A DNA stretch of 64,000 nt, taken from NCBI GenBank assembly GCA_025403435.1, contig CM046340.1:10206420-10270419 (forward strand), written 5' to 3'. The notes beneath the pieces were generated by a model. The model did no database searches. It was not told the origin of the DNA and worked only from the letters and a program-made list of their open reading frames with translations. This document shows positions 47,498 through 61,119 of the stretch, piece by piece (position 1 is the stretch's first letter; each line of letters starts with the position of its first letter). The position numbers were made by a program, and so were the translations under genes. Origin of the DNA: Artocarpus heterophyllus (taxonomy: Eukaryota; Streptophyta; Magnoliopsida; Rosales; Moraceae).

Positions 47498-47992
47498 ATA
47501 TATATATATGTAGAATAGACGATATTGGTTGTTGTAAATGCGCCATAATAATAAGGTTGTAATTCAATTGGCGTCAACCCATTTGGGATCTGGTAATTAC
47601 CTTTAATATTCAATGATGGATGTGACGCACCCTACCTTTTTGTATGTTTTTTCTCCCTGACAGGATCTATGACATCTCGAGACTATGCACTCTAACCAGG
47701 TAGTTTGATAGAACTTAATAGTCAGTCACTTACATAATAGAAGAAGAAGAAGAAAAGCTAACTCGCAGCCTAAGAATAATTTGGCACAACTAGATACTGC
47801 GGAAGACTTTGAGCAATGATTCTGGTCAGAGAAAGCCCTATGCTCTTCGTGCCCGCGTGGAATGGGATTCAATGTGGATAACACTCAAGTCATAATTATT
47901 ATGATTTAGGGTGGCACATTCATGGACGTTTTATGGTTGCTTTCGGAGATCATGTACTTTTTTTTGGATTATTTTTATTAGGTTTATCAATA
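47498..47992. other. Spacer between inverted-end element and CACTA fragment, unit 3
   Basis: No gene recognised; homologous to 29338-29842. Confidence 0.5.
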
Positions 47993-50900
47993 CACACCGC
48001 TAGAAATTTGAGATTATATAACCGTCATTCAATAATGGTTTTTTAAAAATCATCGTGGCATGGGAAAAAAACGCAAAGTTATGCTCCAAAATACAAAAAT
48101 GGTCAGGCAAATGAAGCACCCCGTACATGATGGATTTTTGTCATAGCCGACGATTGTAAAAGCCATTGTGTAAGCCTTTTGTTAATAAAAACATTACTAT
48201 AAATTAAGAGTATAAATAATACATCATCAAAATTTTTATGATAATAATAATATGTTGATACTTGTATTTTATAATTCTTAATATAATGATATACTAGTAT
48301 TAATATTACTACTACTACTATAATTGCAACATAATTTTATTTGATAATAAGGATAATTATGGATAAAATAATTTTTGTCAATATATTTAAAATATTAATG
48401 TAAATTACTATTTGATAATAAGGATAATAAATGTATCAGCAATATAATATATATAAATATATATAAAATATTACAAAAATAGCAATAATAATAATTGATA
48501 ATAATAGTTAATAATAACAAAAAAAAAAACTAAAGCGGGCCTCATACAACGGTTTTTACAAAAAACCGTTGTGTAATCTTTTAAGCTTATATGACAGTTT
48601 CTACAGAAGATCTTCATATAAGGTCTCATTAAAAATCCCCTCCAACTCAGATATAGCATATGTAGACGCGAGCACAGACTCTCAAAACCAAAATTGCCGC
48701 TACTTTTCATTTTTTACTTATTTTCTCAAGTTTATCTACACATATAAGTAAAATTAAAATATTTAACGGGAAAAACTAAATATTAATATCATATTATTAA
48801 AATATTTGGAGGGAAAAACTAAATGTTAAAAACATATTAATATAATAATAATCATAATAATATTTTGTTATAGTAATATCGTAATAATAGTCATATAAAT
48901 TATTTTTTGATAAAAATTAGGAAAATAATAGCATTGGCAATAATAATAGAATTATCTAATAATATGTTAATAAATTAACAATATTTTATAATGATAATAA
49001 TATGTTAATGCTCTAAATTTATAATAATTCTTAATAATATATTGTCATTATACTGTACATATAATCTTATTTCATAATAAGGATAATAATTGATAAAATA
49101 ATAATTATTATTATTTTAAAATACTAATATAAATTAACCATCATAATAGTAAAAATTATTAACAATATTTACACTAAGAATTAATATAAATATTGTTCTT
49201 AACAACATAACATATAAGAAGAAAAAAAAGGCTGAAAGTGCCACGTGTGGCCATGATCGAGCTTCTTCAACGAGTCATGCGATCTAGCTTACACAACATT
49301 TTTTCAGAAAAACCACCGTGTAAGCTTCAAAATCTAATTAAATTTATCAATGTCAATAATAATTATAGAATTACAATTATATAATTATGTATAATATTAA
49401 TAATATGTAATAGTGTCTTATTATTAGTAATTTACAATATTAATAGTATTATAATATATTATTATATAATCTTATTTGATAATAAGGATAATAATGGATA
49501 AAAGTAATAATGATAGCAATAATTTACAATAACAAATATAAATACAATTAATAGTAATAATTAGTAATAATAATCCTACATTGGCTTGTATGACAATTTT
49601 CTTAAAAAATCATCATATAAGGTTGAAAAATTTAGAGTCTTGCGCGATGGTTTTCCTCAAAAGCTGTCATGTAAGCTAGAAATGCACGGCCGTGAGCCCT
49701 AATTTGGTGCGGCCGTGCATGCTTCCTGTATCTATTTTAAAATAAGCTTGTGCCCTCCCCACGCTCGAACATTTAGCTTTCCCTTTTCTAACCCAGCCCC
49801 TTCTCTCTCTAACCCACGCCCTCTCTACCCCGGCCCCCAAAACCATTGATTTGCCACCCCGCCATGGCATCGACCCTTCCCCCAACCCTCAACACTCTCT
49901 CTCTCAAACTCCCTCTTGAACCCACTCTCTTTCTCATCCTCTTGAATTTATTGTCTTTCCCCCTCTCTCGAAATTACTCTCTCTCTTTTCATCTCTACAA
50001 GCACTTCGCCTCGCCACCGTCAGTCTAGCCATCTCCTCATGCACTTTGCAACGCCATTGTCATGTAAGCCCGCTTCACCGCCACTCTAAGCCATTGCCAT
50101 CATTATCTCTTCCTAATCTTAAGGTCTCCCTACTCTCTGTCTCTCTTCGTTATTAGCTAAGACATTTGTTGAAGATTGCTCTAAAATTTATTGAAATTTG
50201 TTGTGAAATTGTTGGATTATATATATTGGAATTTGTTTGGATTTCATTTTGAATGATTTTAGATATCAAATTGCATTAATTTTAAGAATTTTTCTTGCGA
50301 CACCCACCACATGTTTGATAAAATTCCTTTACGATAATCATAGCAATATTAGTGTATTTTATTGCTCAAAATTCACTCCTTATTATTTCTGGTTTTGTGA
50401 ATTTGTTTTGATTTAATTATTTAGTTTTGATCATTAGTTTTGTTAATTTATTACTAGTTCTAATGTTTTACATCTTAATTTGTTTTTTTTTTTTGTCAGT
50501 ATGTTTTGTTAGTTATGCATGTTGGTTTTAGTAATTAGTTTTAAATTAATATTGTAAGTTATTTTTTTAGTTATAGGATTTTGTTATTTTTGATTCTTTT
50601 AAATTTAGGATTTGTGTGAATTAGTTTTAATTTAATTATTTAGGATTTTAGTTTTAGTTTTAAAACTAATTTAAGTTATTTAGTTTGTCATTAATTTTGT
50701 TAATTTATTAATTAGTTTTAATGTTGGTTATGTTAATTTCTTTTTTTTTTCTCTTTGTTAATATGTTTTTCATTAGTTATGCATCTTGGTTTTTGCTACT
50801 TAACACTTAGTTGATTTGTTTTTATGTTTAGTTGATTAATTCTATCAATTTGTTTTGTTTGTGTTTTAACTTTATGTTATTGTTGTGGTGATATTGATTT

Positions 50901-51580
50901 TGCGTATATGATTTGTGATTTTTATGATTTTGGTTTTAATGTTTTTTAGTTTTAGTTTAAGTTTTAGTTTTGGCTATATAGTTTTGTTAATTTGTTAGTT
51001 ATGTTAATTAGTTTTTTAATTTTTGCTAATGCATTATTAGTAATTAGTTTAGTATATGTGTTGACACTTTGAGAATGGATTTTAATGTAGTTATATATGT
51101 TAACACTTAGTTGATTATCAATTCGTTTTGTTTGTGTTTTGTGAATATGTGATAATTGTGATGATATTGATTTTGTGTATGTGATTGTTTTGGATGAGGA
51201 TTTGGTTAAGATTAGGTAAAAATGTCCCAGAGGATGATAAGGAGTATGTTGATGAAGAGTTTGTATCTTCCTCCTAACATGGAAAGGGAAAAAAACTTCG
51301 TGGAGAATGAAAAAAACCAAGTTCAATTCTAAAATTGATCATGACTGTAGAGTGACTTTGATAAAAAGAGTCCTTAGGATAAGTTCAAAAGGAGAAAGAA
51401 TAAAAGTCACATTTAATGAAAAAGTCCAACTGGAGGGTCAGAGATGAATTGCATTGTTGGTTTGGAGTTCTTAATCGAAAGCAGGTTCCAATACGAATAC
51501 AAAATTAAAGAAATAGGAACTTGGAACCAAAAAAAGGACTTATTTGGAGAGAAATGTATACCGCATTAACAAAAATTATT
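47993..51580 (+). mobile_element. CACTA-like transposon 5' fragment, unit 3
   Basis: The left end is CACACCGCTAGAAATTTGAG. Subterminal inverted pairs are at 48125-48180, 48540-48625, 49285-49325 and 49590-49680. The C/T-rich leader is at 49750-50130, the TTAGTTTT-rich stretch at 50200-51215, and the ORF1 ATG at 51222. It breaks at the same point as unit 2 and is joined to the promoter duplicate at 51581. Confidence 0.68.
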
Positions 51581-52205
51581 TGAAGAAATGTTGTGATTGG
51601 GGAAATGGTACTTAGATCTTTAAATTATATAGGCAAAGAAGAAATAGTCATTCATTCCATAATATTATCAATTGGTATTTGATGCTGTTTAACTTTCATT
51701 TCGAAAATTACATAAAAAAAAATTAATAAAAGCTGATCAATTCGTCGTCGTTGTCATTTACGTTTCCAACAGCATATAACAACCGTATTTTTGTGTACTT
51801 TTTTTTTTAATCTTGTGAATCAGAATCTGTGGCGTGGTCCGAATGGATTTAGCCTTAAAGAAATAGATATATGGATTCTTGTGATCACTAATTAGTAAAT
51901 GGAGTGACGAATTGGGATAAGAAAAACTTAGCATATCCAATAGGGTTGGCACCGGCTGAGAAAGTGAAACAAACCCCACACTCTAATTTATTAAAGGAGA
52001 AAGTAGAGATAAAAATATATATATATATATATAAGTTCAGAGTCCAACCAAAACCAGAGAAACAACAAACAGCCAGGTAGAAAGGGTAAACAAAAACAAC
52101 TTGAGAAAAAAACAATTGTTTTACTTGTGCAACTTGAAACCATTTCCCTTTTGAACGCGATGATACAGGGAATTTTCTTCTCATCTTAAGTGATTGCATC
52201 TTTAT
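51581..52205 (-). promoter_or_regulatory. Orphan duplicate of the MLP promoter, unit 4
   Basis: Same content as 33461-34080, starting GAAGAAATGTTGTGATTGGG at the junction. The TATA slot here reads AAATTATATAGGC (51622-51634). No MLP exon is attached. Confidence 0.75.
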
Positions 52206-52554
52206 ACAATTATTTTTTTAAAAATTTATAAGTAAAAAATCAATACTTTAAAAATTAAGTGTGGCACATGCTTTCACTCAACTATAAGAGGCAGATAATG
52301 GCGAGGACATCAAAAGTCAAAAAACCACTACAGTTGATGCAGAAAATCAATTAATCAAGAACAAAGACCCAAAATACTGGGGTCATTAGGAACGCATAAT
52401 TACATCTGTAAATAATCAGAGAGACATGAAATCACTGCTGTTATTACACCTAAGCGTTAATGCAAACATAAACTAAAAGATTTATTGAAGCGACGGAGAT
52501 CTTATCGTGTTTATTCCATAAAGTTCTGTTTGTCAAAGTCATAATTGGCAACAC

Positions 52555-52800
52555 CGTCCTATGCTTCATCGTAAAACCCAACCTATCAGCCATCAAAATC
52601 CACCTTCCCTAGACTCTGCTCACCAAGGTCCTGTGGCACCCAGCCCCACCCTGGTAATGAGACCGGCATGACGGCCATGTCCCCTGCACAACGGCCTCCC
52701 GCTTCCTCTTCCTCCACCCGTGCTATGTCTTCTAGCGTAGACAATCCATAGTCATATTGCCCCCATTCACCGTGCAGACACTTTCAGTGGTAAATCATAC
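52555..52800 (-). pseudogene. Unidentified coding relic, unit 4
   Basis: The minus strand reads GEWGQYDYGLSTLEDIARVE, GGRCAGDMAVMPVSLPG and GKVDFDG, then stops. It lacks a short stretch present in units 1 and 3 (KIGVEG-like). The repeated conservation of the first part suggests former coding use. Confidence 0.42.
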
Positions 52801-53529
52801 TGTTAAAAAGTTAATCCGATAACTAAAACATAATGCCCATTGCTACAGTAAAATAGTGTTCCACCATAAAAATTTCCTTTTGTACAATGTTATTAATTGG
52901 AAAGCTTGAATTGTTTTGCTCTAGTAACTAGAACTGTATAGAACTTGCGGCGGACGTCATGTACTTTGTTTTTTGCTTTCTTCCTTTGTAACTGTTGGTC
53001 GTTGTGAATTGAATGTTGAAACTGATTCATACTTGGATATTATTCTCTTATTTTATTTCTTAAAATTATTATTTTTTTTTTCTCACTACTAGTGTCGATA
53101 AATATAGTTTGAAAGGGTAAGTTTTCGAAACTGGCAAAGTAAGCTTCAAGATGTGATTCCATTGATTCTCTGTCTTTTTTTTTTTTTCTTTAAAAAAAGA
53201 ACTTTCGAGGAAAGGGTGATTCTTTCATGGTTAGGATCATATCTTTCGATGACATGATATTCTGCATTTAAAAGTGCGACTAATATATCATCTTTTTAGT
53301 CATTTATAGTTTTCCCCTTTATTGAAAGCCTGCTTTTTCTTTTCTCCACCCGTCTTGTCACTTTATTCTTTGATTTTATTTTTTTTGATTAAATGATGTC
53401 AGGATAATTGCATCGAGATTTAGTGGCACATCACGTTGGAAATATAAAGAGCAATTCATATAAATATCGTTTTTTTCAATTCAATTTTTGTTTATACCAC
53501 AATATTAAAAGTTTTTATGTCATAAATGT

Positions 53530-53700
53530 GTCCTTTTGAGACATGTTCGTATGTCCTTTCAAAATATTTTTCGTATCCTTATAGGAAAATGTCACATGTT
53601 TCATCAAGACATGTCCGCATGCTATTTTGGAACATTTTTTATATCCCTTAGACACATACCTTATGTCGCACCAAGACATTTTTTAGATGTTCCTCAAAGA
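53530..53700. repeat. Short GGGACAT/ACATGTCC repeat block, unit 4
   Basis: A more eroded version of the 12405 and 35445 blocks; ACATGTCCGCATGC and the TGTCGCACCAAGACATTTTT part remain clear. Confidence 0.6.
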
Positions 53701-53905
53701 TATTTTGTCCCTCAAAAATTTGATAGCAGATGAAAAAAAAGAGTCACCGAACATATTTTAGAACCAAGTTTTCATTTTTTTTATTTTAAAAAACAAAAAG
53801 TTGTTTTTTTAATTAGTACCGAACAGACCCTTACTATACACAAGTATTTTCTTGTTGCACACAGTTTGAGATGAAGAAATTACCTTCTTTCAAGATATTT
53901 AGTGT

Positions 53906-53993
53906 AGGACTAATTTTAGATTTTAAATTTCCCATAAATATTTCAATCTAGGACTAATTTTAGATTTTACATTTCCCATAAATATTTCAATCT
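53906..53993. repeat. 44 bp tandem duplication, unit 4 only
   Basis: AGGACTAATTTTAGATTTTA followed by CCCATAAATATTTCAATC occurs at 53906 and again at 53950. The other units have one copy. Confidence 0.85.
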
Positions 53994-54613
53994 CTCTAAT
54001 AATATATGCTCTAAATCCTTTGCATTATATAATCTATTTGAAAATCCAACAGCAAAGAAAAAACAAATAAAGATAAGACATTAAGCTTTCTTGTATGCTA
54101 AGAGTCATATTTTCTGCGTCGATGTCAAGAATCATGATACTTATAGACAAAGAATTGACAATCGACAATGGTATTATTATTGAACATAGAGATGGAGATT
54201 GTAACCTTATAAAATTCAAAGAAAAAATCTTATTAACTTATATTTTATCGAGCATTACTCCTTTGAGATATTAATTAGTTTGATTAATTTTTTTTAATTT
54301 TTTTCTATGTTTGTAGGACCAACAATCTTCATTTTTTTTTACTCAATAAATTTTTTGCTTTAGTGCATGAAAAAAATCTCCCAACCACGAACTTTGATTT
54401 TGTCTTTAAGGTTTTTTTCTCTTATAAGTTCTGCAATTTTTTTTCTCAATTGGTCAAGTACCATCAATGTTTCGAAGAAGCCAATGTACATATAATCTTC
54501 AACAGAATTCTGAGTGTATGGTAGGTGATCATCAGTGCATTGTCCGTTTTGTGGTTTCAAATTTCATTAGAGTTAAGAACTCTTTTATTAAAATACGCCA
54601 TTCAACACAACAA

Positions 54614-54619
54614 TTTATT
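54614..54619 (-). terminator. Candidate poly(A) signal, MLP copy 4
   Basis: AATAAA on the minus strand, 177 bp past the stop. Confidence 0.45.
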
Positions 54620-54795
54620 ACTTATACAGGCTTTACTTTGCTTCTCCAAAGGTCGAAAAGCAAATTAGCGAAACCTTCCATACACAAAGATCACACATTT
54701 ACCACATTGCACATTAAGGAAGCCCTTAATCAAAGCTTCCAATCCATTATTTAGTTAATAGTGGTACTTCCACAGCAGGGTCTTCCCCTACTGCA

Positions 54796-56043
54796 TTATG
54801 CATTCTTGATAAGGTAAGCATCCATAGTTTTGTAAAGCGTTGCCGCGAATTCGAAGTACTTAGAAGGATCTGGAACAGCCTTATTCTTCTTCTCATATTC
54901 AACAGTAGTTTTCACAACTGAGCCACTTCCATCGGCCTTATCGGTAGCCTGAACTATGACTTTGTAACTGTTGTATAGGCTTCTAATCAGTTCTCCGTCT
55001 AAGGCCTTGAGTGTCACAGTTTTGTTTTTGTCATCTGTGGCTTCAACTAGCATTGTACAAAACTCAGAAGAGGTAGGACCTGTCATAGCAAGGGCAAAAT
55101 TGCGAATTGATCAATTATCTAGCCCCAAAGTGCTTTAAAACTAAATAATATTTAATTTGGCAATAATTTTTCCGCCCTATAAAATACCCAGAACATAAAA
55201 TTTTAAGCTCTGTATAGACTTCCTAGCTAGGATAGCAGCCACTAGAAATCCCATCCCATGTCACATTAAACTCTAATGATGCTATTAGAAAGAGAATACA
55301 AAACAGACAAAATTCATGAAAAATTAAATAGCAACCCCATCGGGTTTAATAAAAAAGGACATCTATGCAAATCAAGACCATGGAAGCAAGCACAAGCGAT
55401 AACTAACTCCAGAAGGACTAGCCAAGACCTATATGCTTTTGAAAATCAGTTACTATAATTAGAACAGTTTAAAAACCTAACTTGTAGATAGGTTATAGCA
55501 TTTCAAAACAATGATGACGTAAGCATTCCAAAAGTCTAGTGATTACATAAGGTGTTTAAGAAAAAAGTTCCAACTATAGCGTTTGCATTGTAACATGTGA
55601 AAGCTTTATACTGTAATATATTTTCATTTTATGTTGTCACATGTGAGAATTGTACATTGATTGTGATTTGAATTCTAGTCTCACAAATACCATATAGTTT
55701 ATGCAAAGGTTCAAAAGAAAGCTGCTAGGTTGTAATTTTTATTTTGTACTACAAATTGTTATCACTTTACTATTTTGCATGATAGAAAGATAAGATCTAA
55801 TAATATTAAAAAAAATCATTAATATACTATAAGTTTGGAATTAATTTCCTCACCACCCGGAACAAAAATCCATTTCCTGATTGAACCAGTGGACTCCCAG
55901 TCACCCTTGATCAGCTGCACGTCCTTTACCACGTTAGGGCACATCTTGGACAGCTGGTTCTGTTTGTTCTTGAATGTCTGATAGAACTTTTCAGCAGAGG
56001 ACTTGATCTCCTCCTGAGACTCCATTTTATCTATTTGAGCCAT
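54796..56043 (-). CDS. MLP: MLP-like protein (Bet v 1 family), copy 4; two exons
   Basis: Exon 1 is 55854-56043 and exon 2 is 54796-55079; the product is 157 residues. The donor is G|GTGAGG as in copy 1, and the acceptor is TATGACAG. It is the most diverged copy: Asp-5, Glu-11, Ser-32, Gly-63 and Pro-65/Thr-66 around the exon join, Leu-87, Leu-90, Ser-97, Asp-113 and Lys-130. GDWESTGSI and PDPSKY are kept. The frame is open for 38 codons before the chosen ATG, but MAQI matches the other copies. It appears intact. Confidence 0.9.
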
Positions 56044-56142
56044 TCTCTTTTGTTTTCCTACTTGAGAAAAATGGTAATTAGTTATAGTACTGTACTCTTT
56101 GGAGGAAGAAATGTTGTGGTTGGGGAGGTACTTAGATCCTTG

Positions 56143-56151
56143 CATTAAATA
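56143..56151 (-). promoter_or_regulatory. Candidate TATA box, MLP copy 4 (weak)
   Basis: The minus strand reads CCTATTTAATGC in the slot where copy 2 has CCTATAAAATGG. Confidence 0.45.
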
Positions 56152-57120
56152 GGCCAAGAAGAAATATTTATTTATTCAATAATATTATCAATTGGAATGT
56201 GATGCTGTTTAACTAGTATTTTCATTTCTGCATCTCTTTGTGGCCCGCCGGTTCGAAAACTACATAAAAAAATTTATAAAAGTTGATCAATTCGTGGTCA
56301 TTGTCATTTACGTATCCAACAGCATAGAATAACCGAATTTTTGTGTACTTTTTTTTTTTAATCTTTGAATCAGAATCTGTGGCGTGGTCCTCATGGATTA
56401 AGACTTAAAGAAAGAGATATATGGAATCTTATTGTCACTAATTAGTAAATGGAGTGAGAAATTAAGATAAAGAAACTTAACATATCCAATTAGGTTGGCA
56501 CCCGCTAAGAAAATCAAACAAACACGACACTCTAATTTATTAAAGGAGAAAGAAGAAGGAAAAACAAATATATATATATATATATATCTATATATATTTA
56601 TATATATAAATGTAAGTTCAGAGTCCAACCACGAGGGAAAACCAGATAAACAACGAAACAACCATGCAGGAAGGGTAAACAAAAACTACTTGAAATAAAA
56701 ACATTGTTTTACTTGTGCAACTTGAAACCATTTCCCTTTTGAACGCGAAGATCACAAGGAAGTTTTCTTCTCATATTGAGTGATTGCATCTTTATGCGAA
56801 TTATTTAGTTCCTCTAACTTATCCCAAACCTTGAAACCACTATCTCCACTACTTTTGAAGCAAGTGTATACTTATTAATATTCTCATTCTGGTATGACAT
56901 TTGTGTGATACGAAATCTTATCGATGCATTATATATTTACTTGTGAAAAGAATGCTATATTGTACTTCTTTGATAAGCTAAACTGTAATTGTTAATGTTG
57001 TATACAGCTCACTCCTTCTCTATAGTCTGTATGTTCTTTGAGAAATTTGATGGAAAGTCCAAGTTAAAATTCAAACTAACTTTGGTACTTACGCATGAAT
57101 ATATATATATGTATATATTT
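56152..57120. other. MLP copy 4 upstream region
   Basis: No gene. It holds a (TA)n tract at 56570-56608 and is homologous to 14989-15970. Confidence 0.55.
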
Positions 57121-59009
57121 ATAGGGTCATGCTTCTTCCATCCGGATAGAAGCTTCATTTATTTATTCTTAGCCATTCAGATTTGAATGGTCGGACAAGA
57201 TCATCTCAAGGGCAATGAAATTACAGATGACCAACGTTTCCCCTTAACCGCTTAATTGTATCAGAACAGACCCTCAAAATTTTTTTTTTTTAAAATGACT
57301 GAGGAATTGAAACGACCCATTTTTGTGACATTTGCTGTATCTTCTTCTTTCGTTTGGCAATGACGAGCCTAACAAAAGCCCATATAATTCTTTGCACACA
57401 TGTAGACTATTAGATATAGACAGTCTATAGTTTCTTTTCTAAGGAGACACGTATATAATTTATTATGTACAGTCCCAAAAGATAATGAGAAATCGAATCA
57501 TGATTTTCATCCACCACTGAGCTCTCTTCTTCTTCTTTCCTAATTCTTCTCTTTATCACAGATCAAAGGGATAATTAATTTCTTCTCATTGTAACTGAAT
57601 CTATTGAATAGCATTGAATACCTAGATAGTTTTCCCTTCATAAAAATAAGGTAAGTAAGCACTCTGTGTACGAATTTCTCAAAAAAAAAATTTTTTGAAA
57701 AATAGTCAAATTGTATTAGCAAGCTTTTTTATTATTACTCTAGCAAAAAAGATTTTTTTTTCCTCTAGTGTTAAAGCAATGAACAGAATTGTTATACTTT
57801 TTCTTTTTGATTCTGATGGTTTTTTAGCAATTTTGTATTACATTGCGCAATTTTATATGGTAAAAAACGTTATTCGTCCAAGATTTTTAAAAAAAAAAGT
57901 TGATGAAATTTTAGATTTTATTTGGGGTAAAATGTAATGCATGTTTAGCATTATTAGTTAAAAAAATATAAATGAACAAAAGAATAGAAATAAGATTAGT
58001 TACTAAAAGTTACGTGCGATTTTAAATAGGGTTACGTTCCGCTCTCAAAAATTACATTGTCGTTCTCCTGATCCAGTCCGTACATTTACAAGGACACATG
58101 TGCCCGTCAATTTGAAGACAAAATTACCAAGTTACCCGGTCAACTCATCAGCTATACTGGGAATATCTAGTTTAACAACAATTACAAGCAAAATTAGATA
58201 AACAAAATCAACCCACATGGGATAAGTTATTGCCCACTAAAGATTACTTTAATGGCTACTTAGCTGCCACATAGTCGAATAATTGAATTATATATACACA
58301 CACACTTCCATCCATCTGAATGGAATTTTCATCCAAGGTTTAAGACAAGGTTAGGTAGGATAATGTAGTTTAATTATAGTTAATGAGTCTAGGTGGCATG
58401 GTTAGGGTTGTAGGCTAAGATAAATAATCGTCTTGCAACCTACAACAACCGGTTTTCAGCTTGGTTGACCTAGACAAGTGGCAATTATATATGCACATTG
58501 TGAGCATTTTTGGGGAAAAAAATATATGAACTGCATTGTCGAAATGACCACGTAACTTGGTGATGGTCAATCGTAACTTGCATTGACTTCAGATGTAACA
58601 TACAATACAAAAGTGGTTTGAAATTTTTTTTTATTATTTTGATTATGTATGGGTATTATCATCAATTAACATTTAGGGATAGATAGGTGAAAATGACCAC
58701 ACAACACAACAACATTGAAACATAACTTGCATTGACATCATGTGCAACTTTTGTTGTACCCGTACGTCAGTGCTAGAAAAATCAATTTTTTAGTGTCGTT
58801 TCTCTAGAGAGTGATATTTCTAATATTAGAGATTATTAACGGTAATATTTTTGCATATAACATGCTTAATGAAAAGGTGAAGCAAGTTTTTTTTTTTTTT
58901 TGGTTACAAAAGTTAGAGGAATTTCATTCTTCTAGGCTTACCTTAAGGTTTTTTTTTTTTTTTTCCCCTTCTAGTGGATAACATGCTACAAGTTGAGGGA
59001 GCTAATTAA

Positions 59010-59665
59010 ATGGATGGTATGTCTAATCAAAATCATCCTCGTTGAGTTGAAAGTTGGAGGAGTAGTCACAGTGTCAGTTGTTGTTAAAGCAATCGTCTAT
59101 TGTGGAGTGAATAATAGTCTTGTAGACACTATCTTTATCCATCCAGTTATTGCATGCCAATGTATTTGGTGTTTCATGTCGGCTTGCTGTCGTATAGGGT
59201 TGGGACCTTTGAGTTGATGAGCTTGATGAAACATTAATAGTCTTACCTTTCCAACCTTTTTGAGGGTGCGTTTGCCTATTGTGTCTGTATCCCTTGCAAT
59301 GACTACACTTCTTTCTAACAATTTCCAAGTTATAATCCTGATTCCTATGGCCTTTGTTCGACTAATGATTTTTAGAACCTTATTTCACATGACGACAGGG
59401 TCTTTCACTATTTGGGTCTGAGTAGTCGTAGTATTCACTTCCCTTGCATTGTCTTGTTGTGGTGATGCTTGCTCCATACTTCGGAGTAGGTTCTCAAGTT
59501 TAGCGGTCAACCTTGAAATCCCTGGCTTTGTCTCAGTGAAAAAGTTTAGAAGCTTGGTGGCATAGAAGGATAGTTTGTTAAAATCTTCCGATAAGAAACC
59601 GTATCTAACCATTTGCCAAACCTTGCAATCATCATCAACAACAACAAACTTGGTTCCTCTTTTTT
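59010..59665 (-). pseudogene. FAR1-related (FRS) C-terminal fragment, unit 4
   Basis: The longest clean upstream frame: [38 protein letters not shown] and IVKDPVVM (59385-59681), where it stops. The knuckle (KKCSHCKGYRHNRQTHP) is in another frame at 59240-59328, and its last Cys is now His. More decayed than in units 2 and 3. Confidence 0.57.
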
Positions 59666-59757
59666 TCTTTTTTTTTGCCAAATAAGAACATGTTTAACTT
59701 GGCAATATCTTTGGATGGGCTGTCTCAACCACAGAGCGAATCGCATAAGAGTCGTAC

Positions 59758-59886
59758 CTTTTACTCTTTGTTCGTGCACAGTATAATCGCGCATCATGAG
59801 AGCAGCTGCTTCTCCATTTAATGGATCAGATGGATTCAGATACAAAAGGAGTTGAGGAAGAAATACTTCAAACACATTTCCCAATT
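59758..59886 (-). pseudogene. Captured UBC4/5/6-type E2 exon, unit 4 (frame intact)
   Basis: 129 bp after TTTTGTTTCAG. The frame reads [32 protein letters not shown] and EQRVK. The donor has changed to GTACGA and is probably weak. Confidence 0.77.
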
Positions 59887-60637
59887 CTGAAACAAAATTC
59901 AAAATGCAACAATCAAAACCCCTCAATTTCAAGCGCTAAGACAAAATCTTGGAGCACAAGAAAATTCAATATTAGTAACATATCGACATAAGCAAAATAT
60001 TTTACCAGTTTACGTAGTGTGGTATTGAAGCCAGACAAGCAACTAAAACTTTGACTAAAAGATTGAGAAATGAAGTTAGGAAAACGAAAGTAACATAATA
60101 AAATGAGATCGAAGAGGAAAAAAAATTAATAGGTAAGGATGGCTTTATTACATAAGGACATTCAACTTTGGTGAAAGAAATTTAATTCTTTTTATAGTAA
60201 ATATAAGCACATTCAACTATTTAATCCTATTTAATGAACCCTCCCAAACGGGATTTTACCTTTTTGCTGATTAAACGTAATTATAATTTCCCAACTTTTC
60301 GTATTTGTATATACACGTCTGTAAAGTATTAATCCTAAGGCGGAAGAAAGGACCTAGTTGGAGGCATTTTCTTAGGCTTCACATGTTGATTAAATAGTCG
60401 AAATGAGGCCAACTGAAGGACTCAAAGACCTGTAGCATTATAGTAAAGTACCCCTAGGGAAACGAGATGTCGTTTCTTATTACTTAAAAACGAGTGATTT
60501 AACCGGTTGCCTCCAGTTGCAAGTAAAATGCAATCCTTTGCTCATTTGGACATTAATCCTCACCGCTTAATGCAATCTGGATGGCTCAAATTTATTAGAC
60601 AGAACTTCCATCCAAATGGACGGAAGTAACTCCCTAT

Positions 60638-61119
60638 ATATACAGATAGAATAGACGATATTGGTTGTTCTAAATGTGCCATAATAATAAGGTTGTAATT
60701 CAATTGGCATCAACCCATTTGGGATCTGCTAATTACCTTTAATATTCAATGATGGATGTGACCCACCCCACCTTTTTGTATGTTTCTTCTCCCGGACAGG
60801 ATCTATGACATCTCAAGACTATGCACTCTAACCAGGTAGTTTGATAGAACTTAATAGTCATTCACTTACATAATAGAAGAAGAAGAAGAAAAACTGACTC
60901 GCAGCCTAAGAATAATTTGGCACAACATGATACTGCGGAAGACTTTGAGCAATGATTCTGGTCAGAGAAAGCCCTATGCTCTTCGTGCCCGTGTGGAAAG
61001 GGATTCAATGTGGATAACACTCAAGTCATGATTATTATGATTTATGGTGGCATTCATGGACGTTCTGTGGTTGCTTTTCGGAGATCATGCACTTTTTTTT
61101 TTTATTGGGTTTATCAATA
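60638..61119. other. Spacer between inverted-end element and CACTA fragment, unit 4
   Basis: No gene recognised; homologous to the other spacers. Confidence 0.5.

Larger units (their letters stand above)
33461..51580. repeat. MLP array unit 3
   Basis: It starts at the fusion of CACTA sequence to a duplicated MLP promoter segment and ends at the same fusion before unit 4. It is 18.1 kb with Copia-2, about 12.8 kb without. It lacks about 350 bp near 35700 that units 1, 2 and 4 have. It shares the MITE with unit 2. Confidence 0.87.
57121..60637. mobile_element. (TA)n-flanked element with inverted ends, unit 4
   Basis: The ends are ATAGGGTCATGCTTCTTCC and GGACGGAAGTAACTCCCTA. It has no MITE (empty site near 58125). 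A deletion near 57668 removes part of the T-rich segment present in the others. The third internal end (CACACTTCCATCCATCTG) is near 58303. Confidence 0.5.
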
